Shown here in pieces: positions 7,523 to 15,162 of a stretch of 23,219 bases of DNA. How positions within the stretch are numbered: position 1 is the first letter of the stretch; each line of letters starts with the position of its first letter. Both the position numbers and the translations under genes were made by a program. Below the pieces are notes generated by a model. The model was given only the letters and a program-made list of their open reading frames with translations, was not told the DNA's origin and made no database searches. Origin of the DNA: a virus; IMG/VR virus record IMGVR_UViG_3300019360_000042, positions 1 to 23,219 of that record. The stretch is one strand, 5' to 3'.

Positions 7523-8154
7523 TGCCGAGAAAGAAGAAGACCCAGGAACCCGTTGCGGAGGTTTCCCCTGTAAAAGAAGCGAACGAAGCGGTTCGCTCGA
7601 TCATGGAAGCCGCAACGGTAGCAAGCAAACCCGCACTTCCAACTATTTCTGTGACCGAACCAGATCTCACGGGCAAAAGCGCGCTCGGAGAAAGGACCGC
7701 CGAACAGGAGAACCAGGCCGACTTCATCCCCGGGACCAAGCACATTGACCTGCCGTACATCCCCGAGTTCGTTTACGACGAACTACTGGTGAGAAAGCGG
7801 CGTCTGCTCATTCCATCCGAATACCACTACGTCTGGGTTCAGTTCGAGTTGATAACCAGACAGAAAGCCTACCAGTACCAGTTCTGCAAGTACGACGGGG
7901 GCGCGGGATCCGGTTTGGGAGAGGGCGGGTTCAAAAACACGGGCTTGTTCGAACGGACCATCGATGGCCGCGTTATGCTGGGGGACACGTACTTGATGTT
8001 CGTCCCCATGCGCAGGTACGAGGCCATCCTGGAGCAACAGCGACAGCGTCAGGACGCACTTGAGACCCCCGGTGGAGCACTTCATGCTGCCGGGAACCAA
8101 GCGGGTGTCCGCACGTTCGTCGAGGGGCCGGACGGGCAGCTCATTTACAACTAA
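7522..8154 (+). CDS. Head-module protein of unknown function
   Basis: A 210-residue protein whose ATG overlaps the previous stop (TAATG), with GGAGGTAAGG just upstream, so translation is coupled to the scaffold gene. The first 70 residues are basic then Ala/Glu/Pro-rich and probably disordered. A compact domain follows from about residue 75, rich in aromatic residues (SEYHYVWVQFELITRQKAYQYQF) with a Gly-rich loop (GGAGSGLGEGGF), ending in a helix YEAILEQQRQRQDAL. There are no transmembrane segments or known catalytic motif. Proteins of this kind occur between scaffold and capsid genes in other podovirus-like genomes in my recollection, but I cannot name the family. It may be an assembly factor or a minor capsid component. 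Confidence 0.65.
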   Translation: MPRKKKTQEPVAEVSPVKEANEAVRSIMEAATVASKPALPTISVTEPDLTGKSALGERTAEQENQADFIPGTKHIDLPYIPEFVYDELLVRKRRLLIPSEYHYVWVQFELITRQKAYQYQFCKYDGGAGSGLGEGGFKNTGLFERTIDGRVMLGDTYLMFVPMRRYEAILEQQRQRQDALETPGGALHAAGNQAGVRTFVEGPDGQLIYN

Positions 8155-8165
8155 CGGAGAAACAA

Positions 8166-8702
8166 ATGCCTTACACTATCGAATGGGTATACAACGAAGG
8201 TGGGGTCGGCCCCTTCATTCGTGAGTACCCTGAGGGCGTTTCTGAGACGTTTCCCCGAGGTGCGTTGGTCATTTTCGACCGCAGCGAGGATGGAGTCGTT
8301 GAAGTCGCTCGTGCGGCTGGCGTACCCTCGGATCAGAACTTTCTCGGAATTGCTCTACGCGCCGCGACTGGCGTTGCCGGTTCGCGGATTCCTGTCCTCA
8401 TCCCGAGGTCGGGAGATGTGTTCAAAGCCACGTTGGCTTCGGACGAGAACACGGACGTTGCCCCCAACGGTGACGACCGGGGTCAGCTTTACGGGATCGT
8501 CAAGCGGACCACGGGACACTATGTGGTTGACAGTGCTGCCACCACGTGGGTCAAAACCCTAGACATCAACCCCGAAGACATCGCCAAGCGCGGGCAGGAT
8601 CCCTTTACCGCTCTGGCGGCGGCTAACTTCACTGCCGGTTCCGACGGACTGATTTTCCGGTTCCAGGAAGCGGTTATTGACAACGCCGGTAGCCAGGCGT
8701 AA
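8166..8702 (+). CDS. Probable capsid decoration (cement) protein
   Basis: A 178-residue protein with GGAGA at 8156-8160 before the ATG. It is predicted all-beta: short hydrophobic strands alternate with Gly/Asp turns (GALVIFDRSEDGVVEVA, FLGIALRAATGVAG, IPVLIPRSGDVFKATLA). A protein with the theme of an entry-to-capsid barrel (an ALV-F-D start, then GIA-x-x-A, then VP(V/I)-x-x-GDVF) lying directly before the major capsid gene is typical of phage head-decoration or head-stabilisation proteins, which bind the outside of the shell after expansion. No catalytic motif is present. The call rests on position and fold impression, so an unrelated small head protein remains possible. It is 12 bases upstream of the capsid gene and should be made in similar amounts. 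Confidence 0.65.
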   Translation: MPYTIEWVYNEGGVGPFIREYPEGVSETFPRGALVIFDRSEDGVVEVARAAGVPSDQNFLGIALRAATGVAGSRIPVLIPRSGDVFKATLASDENTDVAPNGDDRGQLYGIVKRTTGHYVVDSAATTWVKTLDINPEDIAKRGQDPFTALAAANFTAGSDGLIFRFQEAVIDNAGSQA

Positions 8703-8714
8703 TGGAGAGATGAC

Positions 8715-9647
8715 ATGGCTGTGATGAGAACTTCTGATCATCCCGAGCTGCTCGACACTCCGTTGCGGAAGATTTTCTTCCTGGCGGTCGAAGCGGTTCG
8801 GGCGGAGTACCCGTCCTGGATTAACATCTGGGACACCAATCGTGCATTCGAAGATGACCTTCGTATGGCGGAGTTCGGATTCATCCCGCAGGTTGCTGAG
8901 GGCGAGGCTGTGCAGTTCCAGCGCGCGCTCGAAGGCGGAACCAAGCGGTATGAGCCTCTGGAGTTCGCTGGCGGATTTCTGATCACTCAGAAGATGCGCG
9001 AGACGGACCAGCACGGAATTATGGCCCGCATGACCGAAGCTTTGCGGCGCTCGTTCAGGCACCTGTTCGAGGTGGAGTCCTACCGGATTCTGAACAACTC
9101 GGCGGTGACCACGGGCTCGCGGAACCTCGGTTTCGACGGCCTTCCCCTCCTCAGCACTGCTCACACGATGCTGAAGCCGGGCGTCGCCAACCAGGCGAAC
9201 CGTCCGACTGTTGACGTCACGTTGTCTCAGCTAGCTATCGAGACGGCCGTGGTAGCTTTCCACGACTGGACCGATGAGACCGGCAAGCCTGGGTTCTTCT
9301 CACCGGATATGGCGATTGTGGACAACACCACGCAGTTCCTGGCAGCCAAGCTGTTCAAGAACGCGACGCGGTATGACACCGCCAACAGAGAAGAAAACTG
9401 GATCAAACAGGGTCCGGATTCCAACGGAGTCAGCTCGTTCCTGCCGACGCGGTATTTCACCGCCGCGAACCAGTGGTACTTGATGAGCGGCAAGGCGCAG
9501 CACGATCTCCAGTTGGCCGTGCGGATTCAACCTCAGTTCGAGACGTTCATCGAGTTCGCTACCGGCAACTTCCAGGCGAAGGGCCGCGCGTCCTTGATCT
9601 CGTCCTTCGGACGGTGGTTTGGCGTTTACGGTTCTCGCGGGTTCTAA
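8715..9647 (+). CDS. Major capsid protein (HK97-type fold)
   Basis: A 310-residue shell protein. The start at the first ATG follows GGAGAG; a second ATG three codons later is less well spaced. Features: a short N-terminal arm; an E-loop-like stretch at about residues 62-90 (EGEAVQFQRALEGGTKRYEPLEFAGG); a long spine helix at about 95-128 (REALRRSF-type amphipathic segment, then HLFEVESYRILNNS); and the motif FDGLPLLSTAHT at 140-151, which recurs in one class of phage capsid proteins. An Ala/Asn-rich axial domain and a C-terminal strand (FQAKGRASLISSFGRWFGVYGSRGF) follow. The size suits the basic fold without insertions. No processed N-terminal delta domain is evident, which fits a separate scaffold. 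Directly downstream is another virion gene and then a terminator. Confidence 0.93.
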   Translation: MAVMRTSDHPELLDTPLRKIFFLAVEAVRAEYPSWINIWDTNRAFEDDLRMAEFGFIPQVAEGEAVQFQRALEGGTKRYEPLEFAGGFLITQKMRETDQHGIMARMTEALRRSFRHLFEVESYRILNNSAVTTGSRNLGFDGLPLLSTAHTMLKPGVANQANRPTVDVTLSQLAIETAVVAFHDWTDETGKPGFFSPDMAIVDNTTQFLAAKLFKNATRYDTANREENWIKQGPDSNGVSSFLPTRYFTAANQWYLMSGKAQHDLQLAVRIQPQFETFIEFATGNFQAKGRASLISSFGRWFGVYGSRGF

Positions 9648-9659
9648 GGGAGGCATGAG

Positions 9660-10541
9660 ATGGGCATTACGAACTTAAGTGCATTGAATGCGAATCTCGG
9701 CCCGGCGTTCCGCGGGAATGACTGGGTCAAGTATCGCTACACGGAGTTCCAAGGACCGGTACTCGGCGAAGCGTTTGCTGACGTATCTGCTACTCCAGAC
9801 TTGGTGGAGCACTCCACGGTTGCGCAGGTTGGCGCCGGGGACATTAACACCATCTACGTGGGTGGATACCCCTGGCAATACTTCGTTAACGGGGCTTTCG
9901 CTGGTCAGGCTCCTCAGGTGATTCACAACGCGAACGGCTTGGCGCTTTCTATTGATGCCGCCAATGACGACGGCATCGAGTTTGCGCCGATTCTAGCAGA
10001 GACTATCGCTCTAGTCGCAGGGGTGCACGACGGTAGTATCGCGGCGCCCGCACGGACGGTCAACGGGTTCACGGCCCGGACGGATGACATGTTTCTTCGT
10101 GTCCGCATGAGGGTTGAAGACGTGTCGGCTCTCGATTTCCTCTCGCTAGGCTTCCGTCGAGCAAACCAGCTTCCGCAGACCACGCTTGGCGCGTACACTG
10201 ACTACTTCGTTATGAACCTCAACAACGGAACGTCGGAAACGCGCAGCAGGCTGAACAGCGGAACCGAGTCAGTTACGGTCAGTACTGAGACCGTGGCGGA
10301 CGCGGGGACGGTGATCTACGAAGTCCGGGTTAACAGAGCGGGAGTGGCTCAGGGGCTGGTTAACGGCGCGCTTGTCGCCGCGGGCCAGTCGGGGTTCACC
10401 TTCGATAGCGCCGACCTGCTTATTCCGTTTTTCCTAGCTCAGGCGGACGGCACCGACGGCGGAGCGGTAGAGCTTTCGTTGTGGGAACAGGGCACGTTTG
10501 ACCAGCGACAGTTGGTTTCGCTGGGTGACCTGGTTAACTAG
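9660..10541 (+). CDS. Virion protein co-expressed with capsid, lectin-like beta domain
   Basis: A 293-residue protein with GGGAGG (9648-9653) upstream, 12 bases after the capsid stop. The N-terminal third has a tail- or head-binding look (GPVLGEAFADVSATPDLVEH). The rest is beta-rich, with strands such as MFLRVRMRVEDVSALDFLSLGFRR and VIYEVRVNRAGVAQGLVNGALV. The second stretch, with NGALV following a repeated hydrophobic pattern, recalls the NG-x-x-V turn of concanavalin A-like (LamG-type) beta sandwiches, as in the next gene. It lies between the capsid gene and a strong terminator (10548-10578), so it should be made at high level like the capsid protein. A head-surface fibre, a second decoration protein or an abundant tail component would fit; I cannot choose between these. 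Confidence 0.7.
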   Translation: MGITNLSALNANLGPAFRGNDWVKYRYTEFQGPVLGEAFADVSATPDLVEHSTVAQVGAGDINTIYVGGYPWQYFVNGAFAGQAPQVIHNANGLALSIDAANDDGIEFAPILAETIALVAGVHDGSIAAPARTVNGFTARTDDMFLRVRMRVEDVSALDFLSLGFRRANQLPQTTLGAYTDYFVMNLNNGTSETRSRLNSGTESVTVSTETVADAGTVIYEVRVNRAGVAQGLVNGALVAAGQSGFTFDSADLLIPFFLAQADGTDGGAVELSLWEQGTFDQRQLVSLGDLVN

Positions 10542-10547
10542 TTTCAA

Positions 10548-10578
10548 GCGGGGGGTCGAAAGGTCCCCCGCCTTTTTT
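10548..10578 (+). terminator. Rho-independent terminator after the capsid operon
   Basis: A hairpin starts 6 bases after the stop codon of the gene at 9660. The left arm GCGGGGGGTC (10548-10557) pairs with GGTCCCCCGC (10562-10571), giving a 10-bp stem with two G-T wobbles near the top. It is closed by a GAAA tetraloop (10558-10561) of the stable GNRA type. One C and six T residues follow (10573-10578). This is a textbook intrinsic terminator. It sits inside a run of co-directional late genes, so it probably reduces rather than ends transcription, letting capsid and its neighbour be made in excess over tail genes. T7 uses its T-phi terminator after gene 10 in the same way. Confidence 0.93.
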
Positions 10579-10584
10579 GCACTC

Positions 10585-11562
10585 ATGAGCATCTCGGTCA
10601 CTAATCAAATCATAAGAAGGACAGGGAACTTGGCCGGGGTGCAGGATTCTTTACAAGGGACGGTTTCGTTTTGGGCGCGGGTCTCCAGCGCGATTGTGGG
10701 CAGCTCGGCGTACCTTTTTGCTGTGCGGGATGCCAGCGACGCGGCCGGGTTTCGCGGATTTCAGGTCACCAAGGGCACGACTGGAGTGTGGATTGTTCAG
10801 GGCCGCAACACCGCTAATTCCTTACGTATGAGCCTCTTAGGGACTACGAATGCGCACACGCTCGGCTGGCACCACGTGGTCGCGTCCTGGACTTCGGGCT
10901 CGGGCCGGATTCTGGTCAACGGGCTGGACGACACGGCTGGCGGCTCGGTCTTTCTGACCGGCTCGGACCTGGACTACACCCGGGGGCTCAACACCTTGTT
11001 CCAAGCCGATGCGCCCGCGACCTCGGGGCAGTTCCAGGGTGACGTGTACGACTTCGCCTTCTGGCCCGGACTGTTCGTGGACCTGACGGACGCGGAGGAA
11101 GTGCGCAAGTTCATCTCCTCGGACGGGCTGACCTCTTCAGACGGCGATTTCGCCAACCCCGGGCCGACGGCCGGCACGCGCAAGCCGGTGGGCTACCCGC
11201 TCGGCGATCTGGGCCAGCCCGCGGTCTTCTTCACCGGGGGCTTCACGCACAACATGGGCACCGCCGGGCCGTTTCAAGATCGCGCAGCATTTGACGAGAG
11301 CACGACCGAGCCTGTGGTCTACCGGCAGTCAAGCTCTCCGCTCGCGCGCCCTGGCGAACGCTCATTCGATTCCGAGAAAAGCGGCTTCACCTACCCGCGG
11401 CATCTGACGTTTGTCGAGCGGCGGGAAGGGAACCCGGACTACGGGCTGCGCATGGGCTTCGACGAGCGGAGCGCGCCCACGAGGGATGATAACCCAGGCT
11501 ACCGACTTTCCCATTTCATCTTCCAAGACCGAGAGGAAGATGACGAGGAGTACGACCGCTAA
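10585..11562 (+). CDS. LamG / concanavalin A-like domain virion protein
   Basis: A 325-residue protein. An earlier in-frame ATG (10498) would place the start inside the previous gene and translate through the terminator stem, so the ATG at 10585 is preferred. No good SD precedes it; TTG at 10630 with AAGGA (10617-10621) is an alternative that would cut into the first strand. Residues 5-185 form a typical LamG-like sandwich: GTVSFWARV near residue 22, then HTLGWHHVVASWTS near 91, RILVNGLDD, and QFQGDVYDFAFWPG near 149. The remaining part is Pro/Gly-rich, and the tail ends in an acidic stretch (DREEDDEEYDR). Such domains bind sugars or stabilise trimers in phage tails. The position before the adaptor suggests a head-tail or appendage protein. 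The one-base overlap with the next gene (TAATG) implies coupling. Confidence 0.8.
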   Translation: MSISVTNQIIRRTGNLAGVQDSLQGTVSFWARVSSAIVGSSAYLFAVRDASDAAGFRGFQVTKGTTGVWIVQGRNTANSLRMSLLGTTNAHTLGWHHVVASWTSGSGRILVNGLDDTAGGSVFLTGSDLDYTRGLNTLFQADAPATSGQFQGDVYDFAFWPGLFVDLTDAEEVRKFISSDGLTSSDGDFANPGPTAGTRKPVGYPLGDLGQPAVFFTGGFTHNMGTAGPFQDRAAFDESTTEPVVYRQSSSPLARPGERSFDSEKSGFTYPRHLTFVERREGNPDYGLRMGFDERSAPTRDDNPGYRLSHFIFQDREEDDEEYDR

Positions 11563-12260
11563 TGCCAGCCTCCTTAGCCACGATGCGAACAAACGTCTTG
11601 TACAAAGTCGCTAATAAACCGGGGATCACCGCGAACGTCGATGCGAAGATCAACGAAGCGGTGTTGCACATCGTGACTAAGTACAGACCTCAGGACATGT
11701 GGGGGCGAGCGAATGTGACCGCCGTGGCTAACCAGGCATTGTACACGTTCAACGTCTCGGCTAGCGGTTTAAGGACACTTGCAGCTGGAGACGTATTAGA
11801 TCTCTACGCCATTCTCATGGTGCGCAACACCACCAACGATCGAGAGATCCTCCGCGGCTCGATGCGGCACTTCAACCGGTTGCGTCAGGATACGGCTGTA
11901 GCTGCAACAGTGGGCGAGCCCCGCCGCTGGACTCGGCAGGAAAATTCATTGGTTCTCTATTCCCGGATTCCTGACTCGACCGCACGGACCTTCCGTGTCA
12001 CGTACCTGCGCAGGCCCCCGACCATGGTAGTCGGCCCTCCGGCTCAGCTCTTCCCGCTTAACGACGAATGGCAAGCCCCGGTTGAAGAGTATGCGGCCTT
12101 CCTTCTGTGGACAGACCTGAATGAGGCGAACAAGGCCGCGGCTAAGCTAGCGGCGTTTCAAACGATGATCGGCGCGATTGTCGGATTGGAAAAACCGGAA
12201 GTGATTGAAGATGAGGCGCCCGAAGCTGCTGTACGTCCTTTTGTGGATTCTGGAGAGTAG
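11562..12260 (+). CDS. Head-tail adaptor (tail tube A-like) protein
   Basis: A 232-residue protein beginning at an ATG overlapping the previous stop. The N-terminal helices (ATMRTNVLYKV..., VDAKINEAVLHIVTKY, residues 6-40) followed by a beta segment with a YTFNVSASG strand are the layout of podovirus adaptor proteins, the gp11 of T7 or gp4 of P22 type. These dock under the portal and start the short tail. Further on come an FNRLRQD helix, a YLRRPPTM strand end and an Asn/Glu-rich helix with LLWTDLNEANKAAAKLAAFQTMI (roughly 183-206). This helix with many Ala and a conserved-looking E is the usual end of such adaptors. The assignment rests on this pattern and on the nozzle-like gene that follows, not on a search. 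No enzyme motif is seen. Confidence 0.72.
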   Translation: MPASLATMRTNVLYKVANKPGITANVDAKINEAVLHIVTKYRPQDMWGRANVTAVANQALYTFNVSASGLRTLAAGDVLDLYAILMVRNTTNDREILRGSMRHFNRLRQDTAVAATVGEPRRWTRQENSLVLYSRIPDSTARTFRVTYLRRPPTMVVGPPAQLFPLNDEWQAPVEEYAAFLLWTDLNEANKAAAKLAAFQTMIGAIVGLEKPEVIEDEAPEAAVRPFVDSGE

Positions 12261-12264
12261 CTTC

Positions 12265-14460
12265 ATGCCGTACTTCGACTTCTCTCCGGTCACTACTGGG
12301 TTGCATTCGGAGCGGCCGTCTTATCAAGTGCAGTGGACCAGGCTGCAAAACTTTCAGGCCCGCCGAGGCCGCCTGATTACCAGAGCTGGGTCCGCGGAGA
12401 TGGAAGCCCAGCCGCTGTTCACAGTGGAAGGGGCAATCCCTCTAGTTATCACTGAGGTCTTGAACCCCCGCTCTGGGATCACAGCTGGACGTACCTTGCA
12501 ACTCCACCAGATTCGTCGTCCTAGTGCAGAAGGGTTTTGCACAACCGGATTTGTTCCAGTCGGAGACGCCGATCTGGCCCTGGTGCTGGATGACGATCCG
12601 CCCGATGATGGCGCCACACTAGCACGCATCGCTGTTACAGCTGGAGGGTTTGGAGAGTTCTACCTTGACCGTACTGACTTCGATGCCGACTTCCTGGCGA
12701 TCGATCAGATTATCGTCCGCACGCGGGTGCGGTTCACAAATAGTAGCTACGTCGGCCCCGCGACGGTGCAGATGGGACTGGGGGTTTGTGACTCCTCCTC
12801 AGGGCAAGTAACTAATCGTATTCAAGTGGTGCCCTCGCAGGTCGGCTGGACCGAGCTGACTGCCGTGTTGCCCAGTCGGGCAGCTATTTCTCTTGGCGGA
12901 GCGCGCCCGGACATCGACTGGCTCGGGAGCACTAGCCCCTGGACTATCGCGGTTTTGAATACGGGTGTTATTGCAAACAGACCGCAGTTCTTCTTCCGGG
13001 TTGAGTTCCCTGCAGGTGTAACCGGCTTGGGAAATTTCGAGGTTGATTACCTCGTGATGGGGCTCTACGGCTGGAAAACGACCACTGTGGCAGATGACGG
13101 CTTGATTGGAATCGATCGAATATACGTGACCTCGCACAGCTTTGAAAGGCTGGTTGATGAGAGTTCCGATTCCGGCTTTGAAAACGTCCGAGGGGCGGTC
13201 GCCCTGCCCACTGGAGCAGAGTTCGACGCGACCCAGTTGTACGGACAGCTTTATCTCGCAAACGGGGCTGATCAGTTGTATCGCTATCCCACTGCCGGTG
13301 GCATCTTTGAGCAGTTTGCAGGGAAGCCGTTCGGGAAGACCGTGTTAGGGTTCGACGGGCGGGTGCACCTCGGCTGGGTGACCGACGGGGGCACAGACAC
13401 GCCCGAGCGGGTGAGGTTCTCAATAAAAGGCGATGGCTCAGATTTTACCGGCATAGGAAGCGGGTTTTACGATGCGCTCGCAGCCCCGGGCGGCGTAATA
13501 AAGCTGGAGGCCCTGACCGAAGATACCTATGCGCTGTACAAGCAGCAAAGCGTGTGGCTGGTCCGACGCACAGGTGATGACTCTGCGCCGTACATCCCCG
13601 ACGTGATTGACCCACAAACCGGCCTGTTAGCCCTGCGGACGGTAAAGACGGCTATCACGCCCCAAGGTACACCGATCCAGCTTTTCTTGGGAAGCAACCC
13701 AATCGACGGCATCTCGGTTTTTCGATTCGATGGCAGTACTGTGGTAGACGTGGGCCAGGGGCTTACTCAGTTCCTACGGGATAACGCTAACCAGGAGCAG
13801 ATTCAATACTCCTTCGCCGCAATCGATCCTGATTCTGGAACTTACTGGCTGTTCGTCCCCGAGGGCAGTCGGCTCTTTCCAGAAAAGGCATGGATCATGG
13901 ACATCCGTACCGGCGAGTGGTTCGAGGGCACGTTCCCGCAGGCGTACAGCGCTGCAGGAAGCTGGCAGCTCAAGACGGTGACAACTCCCCGACCAAGGGG
14001 GAAGGCAACGCTCATAGGAGGCCGGGTAAGCGACGGGCGGCCCCGAACGTTTGTCTATAGCCAGGCGGAAGACAGCGGGCAGGCTGACCACGGAGGCGGC
14101 AATCTAGCGCAATTCACCAACGCGCCCCACGTCCTGGAGACGGGGGACCTGCGGCTCACTGAGCCCCAGCTGCAGACGATTCCTTACAGCATTCATCTGC
14201 AATTTGTAGACCGGGGACAGTTCAACGTGGCAGTGGATGTCAGCATTGATGGTGGGCTGACGTTCAACACATCAATCAGCCAAACGTTTGGCGGGGGGGC
14301 CTCGGGATCGTTGCAGTACGCAAAGCTGGACGGGACTGTTATCCAGGGCCGGCGCATCCGGTTTCGTTTAACCTTCATCGCAGTCGGCTCGGCCGCTCTT
14401 CCGATTATAGAAATCCACGAGGGGTGGATCTACTTCGAAACCGGTGGGGATGATGCCTGA
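12265..14460 (+). CDS. Tail nozzle (T7 gp12 / P22 gp10-like) protein
   Basis: A 731-residue protein. An upstream ATG (12205) exists, but the ATG at 12265 has GGAGAG 8 bases before it and begins MPYFDFSPVTTG. This start, with a Tyr/Phe-rich stretch then ERPSYQV...RLQNFQARRGRLITRAGS, is like the N-terminus of the short-tail nozzle proteins, where the element reads roughly P-x-x-x-G-V, then N-x-x-x-x-x-G-x-x-x-R-x-G. Long beta-rich regions follow, with repeated aromatic and Gly/Asp turns. Around residues 430-560 the protein reads like propeller blades: LYKQQSVWLVRRTG, IPDVIDPQTGLLALRT, IQYSFAAIDPDSGTYWLFVPEG, WIMDIRTGEWFEG. It probably closes the tail channel before infection. The exact homologue is not certain. 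Its end overlaps the next gene by 8 bases. Confidence 0.8.
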   Translation: MPYFDFSPVTTGLHSERPSYQVQWTRLQNFQARRGRLITRAGSAEMEAQPLFTVEGAIPLVITEVLNPRSGITAGRTLQLHQIRRPSAEGFCTTGFVPVGDADLALVLDDDPPDDGATLARIAVTAGGFGEFYLDRTDFDADFLAIDQIIVRTRVRFTNSSYVGPATVQMGLGVCDSSSGQVTNRIQVVPSQVGWTELTAVLPSRAAISLGGARPDIDWLGSTSPWTIAVLNTGVIANRPQFFFRVEFPAGVTGLGNFEVDYLVMGLYGWKTTTVADDGLIGIDRIYVTSHSFERLVDESSDSGFENVRGAVALPTGAEFDATQLYGQLYLANGADQLYRYPTAGGIFEQFAGKPFGKTVLGFDGRVHLGWVTDGGTDTPERVRFSIKGDGSDFTGIGSGFYDALAAPGGVIKLEALTEDTYALYKQQSVWLVRRTGDDSAPYIPDVIDPQTGLLALRTVKTAITPQGTPIQLFLGSNPIDGISVFRFDGSTVVDVGQGLTQFLRDNANQEQIQYSFAAIDPDSGTYWLFVPEGSRLFPEKAWIMDIRTGEWFEGTFPQAYSAAGSWQLKTVTTPRPRGKATLIGGRVSDGRPRTFVYSQAEDSGQADHGGGNLAQFTNAPHVLETGDLRLTEPQLQTIPYSIHLQFVDRGQFNVAVDVSIDGGLTFNTSISQTFGGGASGSLQYAKLDGTVIQGRRIRFRLTFIAVGSAALPIIEIHEGWIYFETGGDDA

Positions 14461-15160
14461 GGTAAAGCAGCCGTTTTCGTTCAAGCCATTCGTAACGACG
14501 GTTCTGAACAAGCTGTTCAACGCCACAGGGTTTCCGGTTCCGCAGCTAGCGGAAAATGATGGCACGGAACGCACACAGCTCATCCTTCATGATGGTACCG
14601 TACAACGTCGGTGGAAAAGCGAAACGACCGGCGAGGCGGATGTCGTTCCGTATGGAAGAGAGTCCGGAGGCGGCCTGCGTGCTTTCCAGACAGAGAACAC
14701 GGCGGCGACTCTTGGCCGGCTCATGGCGCTCGCTCAGCTTGCCGGGACGGATTCGACCTCGACCGAGGCGCGGCTTCGGATCGATTCGAGCCGCATCCTG
14801 GAGACGCATCCGTACAACCCGGTCGCTACACAGATCTCGGCTACGATGCCGGCTGGGGGCGCAACGTACTACACGGTCCCGGCGGGGCGACGCGCGCGAG
14901 TAGAAATCGATATCGTGAACAACTCTGCGTTGGCCTCGACGGTGAACCTGTTCGTGCGTGTGACCGGCGAAGCGGCGGGAGCGGCAAACCGGATCCTTAC
15001 GAACGTCCCGATCGCAGCTAATGTGGTGGGCATCCGGCTGGGGCCGTTTCACCTGGCTGCTGGCGGGATAATCAGTGGAGACAGCACGCTGACGGATTCG
15101 TCCACCATTTTTCTAACCATCGAAGAGGACTCAAGCGGCTGGACGCCGGGGACGGTCTAA
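14453..15160 (+). CDS. Tail appendage protein with jelly-roll-like C-terminal domain
   Basis: A 235-residue protein. Candidate starts are GTG 14444, ATG 14450 and ATG 14453; I chose the last because GGTGGGG (14443-14449) can act as its SD, but the choice is weak. All overlap the nozzle gene. The N-terminal 90 residues contain a beta hairpin-like segment (RTQLILHDGTVQRRWKSE) and a Gly-rich loop. The C-terminal 110 residues read as a small beta sandwich: ATYYTVPAGRRARVEIDIVNN, then TVNLFVRVTG, ANVVGIRLGPFHLAAGG and a final STIFLTIEED. The phrase YTVPAG followed by a long V/I/V strand is common in phage appendage and neck proteins with a jelly-roll fold. No enzymatic motif is seen. It belongs to the appendage module and likely links the tail to the fibres. 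Confidence 0.75.
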   Translation: MPEVKQPFSFKPFVTTVLNKLFNATGFPVPQLAENDGTERTQLILHDGTVQRRWKSETTGEADVVPYGRESGGGLRAFQTENTAATLGRLMALAQLAGTDSTSTEARLRIDSSRILETHPYNPVATQISATMPAGGATYYTVPAGRRARVEIDIVNNSALASTVNLFVRVTGEAAGAANRILTNVPIAANVVGIRLGPFHLAAGGIISGDSTLTDSSTIFLTIEEDSSGWTPGTV

Positions 15161-15162
15161 CC

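Noticed and set aside
10498-10584. Longer N-terminus for the LamG-like gene
   Set aside because: It would be encoded inside the previous gene and through the terminator stem, and the extra residues do not resemble a domain.
12205-12264. Longer N-terminus for the nozzle gene (hydrophobic, signal-like)
   Set aside because: The extra 20 residues come from the coding end of the adaptor gene in another frame. The ATG at 12265 has a proper SD and starts with a typical nozzle N-terminus.
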